DNA of 64,000 bases from NCBI GenBank assembly GCA_029268225.1, contig JAJUGJ010000003.1, forward strand, positions 165,924 through 229,923. Reading direction: 5' to 3'. This stretch comes from Burkholderiales bacterium (GTDB lineage: Bacteria; Pseudomonadota; Gammaproteobacteria; Burkholderiales; Burkholderiaceae_C). The first letter of the stretch is position 1; each line of letters starts with the position of its first letter. Under the pieces are notes generated by a model. The model was given only the letters and a program-made list of their open reading frames with translations, was not told where the DNA came from and searched no databases. Positions 1 to 9,346 of the stretch are shown one piece after another. The position numbers and the translations under genes were made by a program.

Positions 1-621
1 CAGGTCGGCACCGAAGGAGGTAAAGACCTGTTTGAACGCCGGGATCACGAAGATCATGATGACGGCCACCACCACGAAGGCCACAACCAGCACGGCGATG
101 GGGTAGGTGAGCGCCGACTTGATCTTTTGCTTGATGGCGATGGTTTTTTCCTGGTACGTGGCCAGGCGTTCGAGCAGGGTTTCCAGGATACCGGCGGCTT
201 CACCGGCCTCGACGAGGTTGCAGTACAGGGCGTCGAAGTACAGGGGATGCTTGCGGAACGAGGCCGACAGGCTGGTACCGGTTTCCACGTCTCCGCGGAT
301 GTCGGCCAGCAGCTTGGTGACGCGCGGGTTGGTGCTGCCGCGGCCCACGATGTCGAAGGCTTGAAGCAAGGGGACACCGGCCTTCATCATGGTGGCCAGC
401 TGGCGCGTGAAGATGGCAATGTCCTTGCCCTTGATGGAGCTGCCGCCCGAGGTGCGACGCTTCTTGACCTTCTGGACCAAGATGCCCTGACGACGCAAGG
501 TGGCTCCGACCACGGCTTCCCCCCCGGCGCGCATTTCACCCCGGACGATCTTGCCGTTGCGGTCTTTGCCTTCCCATTCGAAGGCGAACTCTTGCGGTTT
601 CTTGGCAGGTGCCGTGGCCAT
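1..621 (-). CDS. pilC: Type IV pilus inner-membrane platform protein PilC, N-terminal part (cut by window edge)
   Basis: PilC is the polytopic inner-membrane platform of the type IV pilus, on which the PilB ATPase acts to polymerise pilin. The 207 visible residues start at an ATG (MATAPAKKPQEF) and follow the T2SSF pattern: a cytoplasmic domain with the typical KGKDIAIFTRQLATMMKAG stretch near residues 70-90, GRGSTNPRVTKLL, a second conserved region VEAGEAAGILE, and then a hydrophobic membrane segment beginning near residue 180. The C-terminal half lies beyond position 1. It sits 31 bases downstream of pilB in the same direction, the usual pilB-pilC(-pilD) operon order of Burkholderiales. The family assignment is firm; only the length is unknown. 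Confidence 0.95.
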   Translation of the reverse strand, partial: MATAPAKKPQEFAFEWEGKDRNGKIVRGEMRAGGEAVVGATLRRQGILVQKVKKRRTSGGSSIKGKDIAIFTRQLATMMKAGVPLLQAFDIVGRGSTNPRVTKLLADIRGDVETGTSLSASFRKHPLYFDALYCNLVEAGEAAGILETLLERLATYQEKTIAIKQKIKSALTYPIAVLVVAFVVVAVIMIFVIPAFKQVFTSFGADL

Positions 622-652
622 GTGTCAGGACTCCGTGTCGATATCGTGGGTT

Positions 653-2377
653 TTATTCGTTGGTGACCGCAATGACCTCTTCCAGAGAGGTGACACCTGC
701 GCGCACTTTGACCAGACCCGATTCCCGCAAGTCTCGCACGCCTTCTGCCTTGGCTTGCTTGGCAATATCCATAGCTGTGCCTTGCGAGAGAATGATCCGT
801 TGTATTTCCTCACTGATCGGCATGACTTGGTAAATGCCGACACGTCCTTTGTAACCGTTGTTACAAGATGAGCATCCGACGGCCTTGTAGGGTTTCCAAC
901 TGCCGTCCAGATCGGATTCTTTGTAACCCGCACGCAGCAAGGCTTCACGGGGATAGTCTGCCGGCACTTTGCAGTTTTCGCAAAGTTTGCGCGCCAGACG
1001 CTGGGCGGTGATCAAAATGACCGACGAGGCGATGTTGAACGGCGCCACGCCCATGTTCATCAGGCGGGTGAGGGTGCCGGGCGCATCGTTGGTGTGCAGG
1101 GTGGACATGACCATGTGACCAGTCTGCGCGGCCTTGATGGCGATGTCGGCGGTTTCGAGGTCACGGATTTCACCGACCATGATGATGTCGGGATCCTGAC
1201 GCAGGAAGGCTTTGAGCGCGGTGGAGAAGTTCAGCCCCGCTCGGTCGTTCACGTTGACCTGGTTGATGCCTGGCAGGTTGATTTCAGCCGGGTCCTCGAC
1301 CGTAGAGATGTTGACGCCCGGTTGATTGAGGATGTTCAGGCAGGTGTAGAGCGAGACGGTCTTACCGGAGCCGGTGGGGCCGGTGACCAGCACCATGCCG
1401 TAGGGGCGTCCGATGGCCGCAAGCAGGCGCTCTTTTTCGGCGGGCTCGTAGCCGAGGGCCTCGATCCCGAGCTTGGCACTGGACGGATCCAGAATACGGA
1501 TCACGATCTTTTCGCCAAACAGCGTGGGCAGGGTGCTGACCCGGAAGTCAATGGCCTTGTTGCCGAACTTGAGCTTCATGCGGCCGTCTTGAGGCACGCG
1601 TTTTTCGGCAATGTCGAGTTTGGAGATGACCTTGATGCGGGACGCCAGCTTTTCCTTGATGGCGATGGGCGGCTGGGTGACTTCGCGCAGTTCGCCGTCG
1701 ACGCGAAAGCGCACGCGGTAGTTGTATTCGTAGGGCTCGAAGTGGAGGTCGGAGGCGCGGGCGTTGATCGCGTCGATCAGCATCTTCTGGAGGAAGCGCA
1801 CCACGGGCGCGTCTTCCACCTCGGCGGCCATGTCGGGGGAGTCTTGCTGCGCCGTGCCGGTGTCTTCGGTGACGTCAAACTCGAAGTCGCTGGAGGCGAG
1901 TGCGGCCAGTTGCTCTTGTGCGCTGGCCGTGCTGCCTTCGAGCATCTTGAGCAGCTTGTCGTGCTCGACGATGATCCACTCGGGGTTGAGTTGGGTGGCG
2001 AACTTGATGCGCTCGACGGCTTCCTGATTGGTGGGGTCGGAGGCAGCGACGAACAGGCGGTTGCCGCGCTTGGACAGCGCCAGGACCTGGTATTGCGACG
2101 AGAGCTTGTTGTCGATGATGCCCTTGGGCAGGCGCTGCACATCGAGGGCCGAAAGGTCCACCACCGGGACCGACAGGGCCTTGGAGAGGGTTTGGGCCAG
2201 CGCACTGGCCGTGAGCTTGCCACTGCTGACCACGGCGTGGACAAAACTGCTCTTTTGTTCCTTGGCGGTTTTGGCCAAGGCGTCGGCTTCCACGCTGTCG
2301 AGCTTGCCAGCATTGACCAAGACACGGGCCACACCGGTGAGGTGTCCTGGGGATTCTGCGAGGATGGAGTCGGCCAT
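653..2377 (-). CDS. pilB: Type IV pilus assembly ATPase PilB
   Basis: PilB is the cytoplasmic hexameric ATPase that powers pilus extension (GspE/PulE superfamily). From the ATG at 2377 it has 574 residues, normal for PilB. Visible parts are an N-terminal MshEN-type domain (about 15-150), the Walker A motif GPTGSGKT at about 333-340, the Walker B region DPDIIMVGEIRD, the His box STLHTNDA, and the tetracysteine zinc site (CENC near 465 and CSSCNNGYKGR near 500). An in-frame TTG nine bases upstream is a possible but less likely start; neither has a clear Shine-Dalgarno sequence. It is the first gene before pilC. The 75 bases upstream separate it from the glycan cluster and probably hold its promoter. 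Confidence 0.97.
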   Translation of the reverse strand: MADSILAESPGHLTGVARVLVNAGKLDSVEADALAKTAKEQKSSFVHAVVSSGKLTASALAQTLSKALSVPVVDLSALDVQRLPKGIIDNKLSSQYQVLALSKRGNRLFVAASDPTNQEAVERIKFATQLNPEWIIVEHDKLLKMLEGSTASAQEQLAALASSDFEFDVTEDTGTAQQDSPDMAAEVEDAPVVRFLQKMLIDAINARASDLHFEPYEYNYRVRFRVDGELREVTQPPIAIKEKLASRIKVISKLDIAEKRVPQDGRMKLKFGNKAIDFRVSTLPTLFGEKIVIRILDPSSAKLGIEALGYEPAEKERLLAAIGRPYGMVLVTGPTGSGKTVSLYTCLNILNQPGVNISTVEDPAEINLPGINQVNVNDRAGLNFSTALKAFLRQDPDIIMVGEIRDLETADIAIKAAQTGHMVMSTLHTNDAPGTLTRLMNMGVAPFNIASSVILITAQRLARKLCENCKVPADYPREALLRAGYKESDLDGSWKPYKAVGCSSCNNGYKGRVGIYQVMPISEEIQRIILSQGTAMDIAKQAKAEGVRDLRESGLVKVRAGVTSLEEVIAVTNE

Positions 2378-2461
2378 GGGTGTCAATGAAGCTATTTACT
2401 TCTCGGAAGTTCGCACTCAGACTTTAAACGATAGATAAGCGCGATTGGGTCCCCAAAGCGT

Positions 2462-4480
2462 TCATGGCGCGCCTGCAGTGGGATTATCGGACTCCACCAA
2501 GGACATGATTTCATCTGCGATCAGCCCGCTACCGTAGTCTGAGAGATGGTCGGTGTAGCTATAAAGGAAGCGACCGTTCTTCAGAACGGGGCAGGTGCCC
2601 TGGGACAGATCACATAAAAGGTGGTCTGGGCTGTAGACGAGCATATTGGGGTGGCGTGCTTGGAGTTCTGCCACATGGCGTCGATATGCGCGTGTCTCAT
2701 TCAGGTGTTGCGCGTACGAGATCGTGCAAGCGTCTGGAAGGGGGCGGTCCAGTAACCGATTGAGCAGCGCGAAATCAGTTTGCCGAGGTGGCATGCACTG
2801 TGATGGGTCCGGTAATGTGGGATTGTCAATTGCAAAAATGATTTTTTTGCCTGCGGCCTCCAGTTCGCTCAGGGCTGCACTCAGTCCCTGCCAAGCCGCT
2901 TGATCGGACGTCAGTTTGCCTGTTGCCTCAATATAGTTGTGTCGTGTCAAAACTCGGAATGCCGTGCCAATCAGAACAACTTTGACTTCAGGGTTGGAGA
3001 TGATGGAGCGCAAGGCAATCGGGTTCGCCCTTGCGCAACGAGAGGGGTCATTCTCTGCATCAGGGGTGTTGCGCTGAGCACCTTTCATGGGGGCGCAAGC
3101 GATGTCGCCGACCATGCGCCAACCATAGTGTGTATTTTGTTTTTGGGTTAAGCCCCAATATAGTGCTTCACCCTTGCTGTCGCCCCAAACAACGTAACGT
3201 ATTGGCTTGTGCTTGTCTTGATGGCACATCAGGAATGCCGAGCGCTCGTGTTCGGCTACACCGCATTCCGGTGAGGTCAGAGGTTGAGCAGCACGCAGTG
3301 AGGCCGTCTGCGGGGCGGTGTTGAGTTTGTTGACGCTGCGGAACGTCAGGCCAGCGCGGTGGTAAGTGTTGTAGCCAACGAATCCGATGAACACGCTGGT
3401 CAAAAGCAGCGCCAGGCTTTTGGCTCTGAGTCGGCCGCTGAATCTGATGGGATGCTCAATCCAGGCATAGGTCGCCCAAGCCAGGAGCACACTCAGGGCG
3501 ACGAGCAGTGCCCGCAACTCTGGCGAGAGCTTGCCGCCATACAAGATGGCGGGAAACACAAGCAGTGGCCAATGCCAAAGATACAAGGGGTAACTGATGC
3601 GACCCATGAATTGCATGGCTGCGTGACTCAAGATGCAGCGGTTCGTCCATGTGTTGGGGCCGGCGAGAATGATCAGCGAGGCGCCGACGGTCGGAATCAA
3701 TGCCCACCATCCAGGGAATGCCTTGCCTGAGTTGATGAAGGCGTACCCGGCGATGATCAGGAGCAATCCCGAAACGGAACTCGCTTGCCTGATGGATGAG
3801 GGAATGACTGTCTGTCGCTGCAGCAGCAGGCAAACCAGCGCCCCCATCAGCAATTCCCAGAATCTGGCGTGAGGGTAATAAAACGCTTGGTTGGCTTGCG
3901 TTTGGGTCAGGTGGATGTTGCCGGCAAATGAGAGAAGGAGGGCACCGACGATGAGCATGGAAAATCTGCCACCCATTCGCCATGCGATCATGAGCAACAG
4001 TGGGTACAGCAGGTAAAACTGCTCTTCGATGGCCAATGACCAAAGGTGCATCAACGGCTTCGACTCGGAGGCAGTGTCGAAGTAACCAGATTCGCTCAAG
4101 AGTACAAAGTTTTGTACAAAACTTGCCCCTGCTGCGATGTGTTTGCCTACAAGCGCAAATTCTTGGGCGTACAGCGTGAGCCAGCCGGCTGCGTAAACAG
4201 CGATGAGCACGCTGAGAAGGGCCGGAAAAATTCTGATGATGCGCTTGCAGTAGAAATCCACAAGGCTGAAATCATCGGACTGAATTTTCTTGAGGATGAT
4301 GCTCGATATGAGGAAGCCGGAGATGACGAAGAAGACGTCGACCCCAATGAATCCCCCGGTGAGTGCGCCGGGGAAGGCGTGAAACAAGACAACCCCGGCA
4401 ATCGAAAGGGCGCGCAATCCATCAATGTCTTCTCGGTAGGGCAGAACGGTGTGGTGCCGGTTGGTCTGCGATGTGGTCAT
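2462..4480 (-). CDS. OafA-type acyltransferase with C-terminal SGNH domain
   Basis: This is a two-domain O-acyltransferase of the acyltransferase-3/OafA family, expected to acetylate a lipid-linked or exported surface glycan. Residues about 15-370 are polytopic and contain the family signatures DGLRALSIAGVVLFHAF and FFVISGFLIS. The C-terminal 250 residues form a periplasmic SGNH hydrolase-like domain with the nucleophile block VVWGDSKGEALYWG and the C-terminal DHLSDYGS block holding the Asp-His pair. I chose the ATG at 4480 (MTTSQTNR, 672 aa); a GTG at 4513 would add 11 residues. It is the last gene of a minus-strand glycan operon and lies 54 bases after the methyltransferase. The acyl group and acceptor sugar cannot be read from sequence. 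Confidence 0.9.
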   Translation of the reverse strand: MTTSQTNRHHTVLPYREDIDGLRALSIAGVVLFHAFPGALTGGFIGVDVFFVISGFLISSIILKKIQSDDFSLVDFYCKRIIRIFPALLSVLIAVYAAGWLTLYAQEFALVGKHIAAGASFVQNFVLLSESGYFDTASESKPLMHLWSLAIEEQFYLLYPLLLMIAWRMGGRFSMLIVGALLLSFAGNIHLTQTQANQAFYYPHARFWELLMGALVCLLLQRQTVIPSSIRQASSVSGLLLIIAGYAFINSGKAFPGWWALIPTVGASLIILAGPNTWTNRCILSHAAMQFMGRISYPLYLWHWPLLVFPAILYGGKLSPELRALLVALSVLLAWATYAWIEHPIRFSGRLRAKSLALLLTSVFIGFVGYNTYHRAGLTFRSVNKLNTAPQTASLRAAQPLTSPECGVAEHERSAFLMCHQDKHKPIRYVVWGDSKGEALYWGLTQKQNTHYGWRMVGDIACAPMKGAQRNTPDAENDPSRCARANPIALRSIISNPEVKVVLIGTAFRVLTRHNYIEATGKLTSDQAAWQGLSAALSELEAAGKKIIFAIDNPTLPDPSQCMPPRQTDFALLNRLLDRPLPDACTISYAQHLNETRAYRRHVAELQARHPNMLVYSPDHLLCDLSQGTCPVLKNGRFLYSYTDHLSDYGSGLIADEIMSLVESDNPTAGAP

Positions 4481-4534
4481 GGATGATTGTTGTGATGGGG
4501 CCTGCGCACGCACTTCATCGGCTGAGCGCCGTCA

Positions 4535-5395
4535 TCAGATGGGTTTTCTGGCAATGATGATTTGAGATTTGTGGAGGGCTTTGTCCAATTCGGCGATGCA
4601 CTTGCGACCATCTGGCAGGTCGCTCAGTTGGCGCCATGTTTGTGCCCACGCGTCGAGCACCGGGTGCGTGCCGCTGTCATAGTCTGTAGCGGATGTCCAG
4701 ACAAGGGCATGCCAGACGGCCCAGTAAAAGCTGAAGTATTCATGTCTTTCGATGATCAGGCCTGATGACTTGACGAGATCTTCGAAGTCCGTGTCGCTGA
4801 ACACGCGAATGTGATTGGGCTTTTCGAAGCAGGCCGGATGTGCCACTGCCTTCATGATGTTTTCGGAAGCTTGGCCAGGTACGCTGAGCATGTACAGCGC
4901 GCCTGGCTTGCCAATGCGAACCAGTTCACCCATGGTGAGTTGGGGGTCGTCTACGTGTTCAAGTACCTCTGTGCAGACAATCTTGTCGATGGTGTTGGAC
5001 GTGATCGGCAATGGATTGCCGTCGCTTTGAATGACGTCGAAGTCTTTGATGCCCGCTTGCTCAAGAGCGCTTCGTGTGCTTTGCACCCGGTCCGGACTGA
5101 TGTCGATGCCGATGGCGCGCTTGGCGTAATTCGCACAAAACTTGAGGTTGCCGCCATGGCCGCACCCAACGTCAATCACGGTATCTGTCCCGGTGATCGG
5201 GAAGCCCGTGAACAACTCTTGCTTTGCGTGATTGAACCAGCCAGCGCCGATGGCATCGGCAAATCCGACGTCGTGATACACCTGATGCGATGGTGCTGCG
5301 GGCTCGGGTGCGGGAAGGGGTTTTCGCAGTCCGAGCTTGATGCGGAGTTTTCTCAGGCTGTCGCGGACTGCGTATCGATACGTGGTGGTTGGCAT
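4535..5395 (-). CDS. Class I SAM-dependent methyltransferase
   Basis: A 286-residue cytoplasmic methyltransferase of the Methyltransf_11 type. The SAM-binding motif I VIDVGCGHGGNL is near residue 73, the acidic motif II end GIDISPDRV follows, and the post-I block KIVCTEVLEHVDDP matches the family. About 40 basic and proline-rich residues precede the fold. It lies inside a glycosyltransferase operon, 51 bases after the stop of the upstream GT4 gene and 54 bases before the acyltransferase, so a sugar of the surface glycan is a likely substrate; this is inference. Ubiquinone or other small-molecule methylation is the main alternative, but no such pathway genes are nearby. The ATG at 5395 is the only plausible start. 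Confidence 0.85.
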   Translation of the reverse strand: MPTTTYRYAVRDSLRKLRIKLGLRKPLPAPEPAAPSHQVYHDVGFADAIGAGWFNHAKQELFTGFPITGTDTVIDVGCGHGGNLKFCANYAKRAIGIDISPDRVQSTRSALEQAGIKDFDVIQSDGNPLPITSNTIDKIVCTEVLEHVDDPQLTMGELVRIGKPGALYMLSVPGQASENIMKAVAHPACFEKPNHIRVFSDTDFEDLVKSSGLIIERHEYFSFYWAVWHALVWTSATDYDSGTHPVLDAWAQTWRQLSDLPDGRKCIAELDKALHKSQIIIARKPI

Positions 5396-5446
5396 TTTGC
5401 GGATGGGTATATGGGGTGTCTGAAGGACGGCCAGATCAGATGTGGG

Positions 5447-6862
5447 TCAGGCTGCTGGAGAGGTCACCGCTGGCGAGGTGAGGACTTGCGCCAAGGTTGA
5501 GGTGGCCACTTTCAGGGAGCAGTGTTGCGCCAGCCCTTGCATGGCGGCGCGTGACATGACTTGGTAAGCGGATGGGTGAAGCTTCGCACGTTGGTAGGAC
5601 TCGGTGTAGGCGTTGCGCAAAGCCTCCCAACTGACTTGGCAGCTCAGGGTGCTGAATGCCAGCCGACTGTCGTGCGGCCAACTCGACAGTGTTTTGAAGC
5701 TGGGCAGGATGTAGGCGTTCTCGGGTGTGACGTAGTCGGCCATGGAGGTGTGGTCCGGAGAGATGGCCGGAACACCCATGGACATCAACTCCATCAAGGG
5801 CAGGCACTGGCCTTCGCCGGTCGAGAAGTTGACGACGTAATCAATGCCGTCGAGAAACTGGTCGTAGTCGTGGTCTTCCAGGTAGCCGTTGAAGATGTAG
5901 ATCTTGCATTTCATCCACATGAACTTTTTGAGCATGAAGGTCATGTGAATGAAGGTGTTGGTGCTGTCGAGCTCGTTGAGCTTGAGCACCAGCACGGCGT
6001 CTTCGACGTTCTGGAAGGCCGACACGAAGCCAGTCACGATGTCGCACCAGTTCTTGCGTGCATCGGACGGGTTCAGGATGGAGGCGTACACAACCCCTTT
6101 TGCATGCAGGTGGTGCAGTGGAGGTGGTGACGCTTGGGCGGGGGCAGTGTTGGAGGCCTCGTCGGCCTTGAAAAGTCGTGTGACTTTGTGGAGGCGTTTC
6201 TGCCAGCGCGCAGCACGCCGTTGCCATTTGGTGACTTGCACGGGTGCGGGGCGCGCCATGTCGAGCCTGGCTTGGCGCAGGCCTTCGCTGGGGTCGCTCG
6301 GGATGTGCTCGGTGGAGTCATAGAGCATGCCCTTGACATGCAGGTTGATGCCTCGCGCAGGCGTGCGACCCTGCTCACCGTGATACTGAAGGCCTCTTGC
6401 GTGAAAGCGGTCCCACACAGGCGCGGGAATGGACCAGACGGGAAAGTCCTCACCCATGGCATTGAGGATGGCCCGTCGTGCGAATTGGGAGTGGGTGATG
6501 GCGCATCCGGCGCGCTTGAGGTTGTAGCGCCAGTCGGTTTCGGGTTGACCGTCCCAGCTGTAGTCGGGGATGCGATCAAACTCCCAGGCCACCAGCGGCA
6601 CGATGGGGCAGCGCTGCGGCATGAGGGTGCGATGAGGCGGCGCAAAGGAGAACAGCACGCAGGGGCGACCTTGTTGGGCAGCGAGGTCATAGGCGTGGTC
6701 GGCTTCGGTCAGGGGATCATGAATGATCTTGATCTCACCGAGGGTGGCCAGGGCCGGCGCAAACCACTTCAAGACAAAGTAGTAGCTGTATTCAGACTTG
6801 CCAATTCGACTGGAGATGTTGTCGGCATTGGTTTCTGAGTAGAGAAGCAGAAGCGGTTGCAT
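5447..6862 (-). CDS. Glycosyltransferase, GT-B fold (GT4-like)
   Basis: A 471-residue GT-B glycosyltransferase. The C-terminal half has the nucleotide-sugar-binding signature typical of GT4: FSTGEGQCLPLMELMSMGVP, with the E-x7-E-like pair, then a HTSMADYV stretch. The N-terminal half begins LLLLYSETNADN and contains VAWEFDR and CAITHSQFARRAI, as in GT-B acceptor domains. About 100 residues between the halves (about 170-270) are proline- and basic-rich and look like a lineage-specific insertion. It is third from the end of the minus-strand glycan operon, with 36 bases to the next GT4 gene. Donor and acceptor are unknown. The ATG at 6862 is preferred. Confidence 0.82.
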   Translation of the reverse strand: MQPLLLLYSETNADNISSRIGKSEYSYYFVLKWFAPALATLGEIKIIHDPLTEADHAYDLAAQQGRPCVLFSFAPPHRTLMPQRCPIVPLVAWEFDRIPDYSWDGQPETDWRYNLKRAGCAITHSQFARRAILNAMGEDFPVWSIPAPVWDRFHARGLQYHGEQGRTPARGINLHVKGMLYDSTEHIPSDPSEGLRQARLDMARPAPVQVTKWQRRAARWQKRLHKVTRLFKADEASNTAPAQASPPPLHHLHAKGVVYASILNPSDARKNWCDIVTGFVSAFQNVEDAVLVLKLNELDSTNTFIHMTFMLKKFMWMKCKIYIFNGYLEDHDYDQFLDGIDYVVNFSTGEGQCLPLMELMSMGVPAISPDHTSMADYVTPENAYILPSFKTLSSWPHDSRLAFSTLSCQVSWEALRNAYTESYQRAKLHPSAYQVMSRAAMQGLAQHCSLKVATSTLAQVLTSPAVTSPAA

Positions 6863-6898
6863 GGTTCGAGGGGCGGTAATGCTGGGCGCGGCTGTCGG

Positions 6899-8233
6899 TC
6901 AGGCGACAAGGTTCACAAACTGGCAGATGTCTTTGGCGACGTCCTGCCAGGTTCTCAGTGGGGTTTGTTGGATTGCGGCTTCTTTGCTCGCCAAAAAGCC
7001 AGGATTCTGGAGAGGCAAAAGCGCCTTCGCAATCAGGTCATTCACGTCATCTGGCTGGAAATACACCATCAGATCGCCGCAGACTTCTGGTATGGCACTG
7101 CGGTTGGAGGCGACGCAGAGGCGGTTGAACCAGGCCGACTCCCCGACGGGGAGTCCCCAGCCTTCGTACAAGCTGGGGTAGATGGTGTAGAGGCAATGTT
7201 CGTAGAGGTAAGCCAGGTCTTGGTCGGCGCAATCCGTCAGCAGGCTGACGTGTGGCGTCAGTTCGGGGTGTGCGTTCAGGGTGCGAAAGAAGGTGTCGGT
7301 CTGCCATCCAGGTTTGCCAGCAAAGACCAAGTGTGGGATGCGTGGCTGGTTCGGTGCTTGGGGCGCTTGGAGCATGCGTCGCCAGGCCTCCAGAAGCTGA
7401 GCGCCGTTTTTACGGATCTCGATGGTGCCGACACACAGGACGTAGGGGGTGTTCTGAGTGGCTCGGAGAACGACGGGGTTGTGGGTGGTGATGCCGCGTT
7501 GTCCTCTTTGAAAGCCCGCAAACTCGTGGGCGAGCGCAATGGTGACGATCTGTGTGCCAGCGCGATGTGGCAGGGTGCGCAGGTCATGTTCGGTGGAGCG
7601 AGAGACACAGATGAAATCGGTGGCGTAGCTCAGGGCATCCTGAAGGAAGCGTTCGTATGAGGCGCGGTGATCAGGGGGGAAGAAGTCAGGCGCGACGTGC
7701 GGGATCAGGTCATGCATCATTTGAATCACGCGTCCACCTTGCTGGCGATGCCGCATGACGAGCGCCAACAATTCGCAACTCAACTGGCTGGCGCCTAGAA
7801 ACACCAGGGTATCGTGTGGGTGGAGTCGGTGCACCACATGAGCGCGATCCTTCATCTTTCCGGGTTCGGCCAGCATGCGCAGGAAGGCCGCGGCGTACAG
7901 CCTGGTCTTGAGAAGACTGCGTCGAATCTTGTGGCGTTGGTGTGGCACCAGCCGCTGCTTGACCAGGATTGGGCTCAAGGGCCAGGCGTGCCTGATCTGC
8001 TCGTGGCGTGTCAGGATGGTTTGCAGACCAGCGTCTGTTTCCGGAAACAGGTCGTTGATGCACGCAGCGTGGTACCGATCGGTGATCTCATCACGGTATC
8101 CACAACGAACGTTTCGACTGCCGTAGAGTCTGTGGATCTCTTGCAGGACGCGTATCTGGACGCGTTGGATGCCAGATACGTGCTTGTGTACCTGCGCGTA
8201 AGCAATGATGTCGGTGATGTCGAAGTAGATCAC
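6899..8233 (-). CDS. GT4 family glycosyltransferase
   Basis: A 444-residue retaining glycosyltransferase of family GT4. The sequence starts IYFDITDIIAYAQVHKHVSGIQRVQ, typical of mannosyl- and rhamnosyl-type GT4 enzymes from O-antigen loci. It has the mid-protein block DFICVSRSTEHDLR, the hinge block YVLCVGTIEIRKNGAQLLEAW, and the donor-site block YPSLYEGWGLPVGESAWF with the two conserved glutamates. The only in-frame start that keeps the N-terminal strand is a GTG at 8233, 42 bases after the stop of the neighbouring GT4. It probably adds one sugar to the glycan built by this operon; linkage and sugar cannot be deduced. Confidence 0.88.
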   Translation of the reverse strand: MIYFDITDIIAYAQVHKHVSGIQRVQIRVLQEIHRLYGSRNVRCGYRDEITDRYHAACINDLFPETDAGLQTILTRHEQIRHAWPLSPILVKQRLVPHQRHKIRRSLLKTRLYAAAFLRMLAEPGKMKDRAHVVHRLHPHDTLVFLGASQLSCELLALVMRHRQQGGRVIQMMHDLIPHVAPDFFPPDHRASYERFLQDALSYATDFICVSRSTEHDLRTLPHRAGTQIVTIALAHEFAGFQRGQRGITTHNPVVLRATQNTPYVLCVGTIEIRKNGAQLLEAWRRMLQAPQAPNQPRIPHLVFAGKPGWQTDTFFRTLNAHPELTPHVSLLTDCADQDLAYLYEHCLYTIYPSLYEGWGLPVGESAWFNRLCVASNRSAIPEVCGDLMVYFQPDDVNDLIAKALLPLQNPGFLASKEAAIQQTPLRTWQDVAKDICQFVNLVA

Positions 8234-8275
8234 TGGAGCTCAGGCGCGCGGTTGGCAGAGTGTGAGGCGATGCAA

Positions 8276-9346
8276 TCAGAGTTGGCTGATATACAGCTCG
8301 ACGTACTGGTCAATGCAGCGTGTCCAACTGAACTGAGCGGCGTGTTGCTGCACAAGTTGTGGCTGCGAGGGATGGCAGTGAAAGTGGCGCAGCCCCGTTT
8401 CGATGACGGTTCGCATGTCATCGGGCTCGAAGCTGTGCCAGTAGTAGGCTTTGTCGCCACCGATTTCGGGCATGCACGTGCGATCCGACAGAAAGACTGG
8501 CTTGCCAAAGTACATCGCTTCAATCGTGGGCAGGCCAAATCCCTCGGTCAATGACGGCAGCAGGAATGCCTCACAGTGCTGATACAGCCAGGCCTTTTGC
8601 GCATCCGAGATGTCGAAGTAGCAGGAGGCGTTGGTGATGTTGTCGGCTTGCAGGCGTTTGTAGAAGCTCTCGGAGTCATCCGATCGGGCGCCGGCAAACA
8701 CGAACCTTTTTTCAGGCCACGCCTTGGCGAGACGGGCCAGAGCCTCCACATTTTTGCTGGAAGCCATGCGGCTGAGGTGGAAGAAGAAGGGCTGTCCCAC
8801 CAACTCAGGCAGGGCTTCTTGGGGGTGGTCAAGCAGCGAGCGCACGCCGTTGTAGATGCGATGCACCGGGCCGGGCCATCCGAGTCTGCTGTGCAGGTCT
8901 TGTTTGACGTAGTCGCTGATCGTGACGATGGTGTCGGCGCGTTTGAGGTTTTTCAGCTGGCGCTTGAGGGCGCGCTCCTTTTCCGCACCGCTCATGAAGT
9001 AAAACAGATTCAGATCGTGCAGGGTCAGGATCTGGGTGCGTGTACCGACGGGCGCCTTGAGTCGGATGTGTTGGTTCAGGCTGTGCCAGATGTCGAACCG
9101 GATCGGACGGATCTGTATATGCCGCTGACGAGAGCGGGCGTGCAGGTAACCCACCTCGTGCCCGAACAGGCCGTGATGGGCTTTGGGCAGGTGGAAGTAG
9201 AGGCGAATGCCTTGCTTCCTCAACTCTGGCGCACGCGCAGCAAGCGTCAAGCCAAACTGACGCGAAAACTCGCCGATGCCGTCGTGAAAGTGTTTGATCT
9301 CACCAAAGCTGATGCCAATGTTTCTGGTGCGTGGTCTGTGGATCAT
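8276..9346 (-). CDS. GT4 family glycosyltransferase
   Basis: A 356-residue GT4 enzyme. Visible signatures are HDGIGEFSRQFG near residue 21, LTLHDLNLFYF, TIVTISDYVKQDL, the hinge HLSRMASSKNVEALAR and the donor-binding block LPSLTEGFGLPTIEAMYFGKPVF with its E-x7-E pair. The start ATG overlaps the stop of the upstream ABC transporter gene by four bases (ATGA), so the two are translationally coupled. That coupling suggests that sugar transfer and export belong to one pathway. Mannosyl- or rhamnosyltransferase function is typical for the family, but the donor is not determined. Confidence 0.88.
   Translation of the reverse strand: MIHRPRTRNIGISFGEIKHFHDGIGEFSRQFGLTLAARAPELRKQGIRLYFHLPKAHHGLFGHEVGYLHARSRQRHIQIRPIRFDIWHSLNQHIRLKAPVGTRTQILTLHDLNLFYFMSGAEKERALKRQLKNLKRADTIVTISDYVKQDLHSRLGWPGPVHRIYNGVRSLLDHPQEALPELVGQPFFFHLSRMASSKNVEALARLAKAWPEKRFVFAGARSDDSESFYKRLQADNITNASCYFDISDAQKAWLYQHCEAFLLPSLTEGFGLPTIEAMYFGKPVFLSDRTCMPEIGGDKAYYWHSFEPDDMRTVIETGLRHFHCHPSQPQLVQQHAAQFSWTRCIDQYVELYISQL

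Noticed and set aside
1094..2389. Long plus-strand frame opposite pilB
   Set aside because: It mirrors the codon pattern of pilB in GC-rich DNA, has no recognisable domain, and is rich in Gly, Val, Asp and His as antisense frames are.
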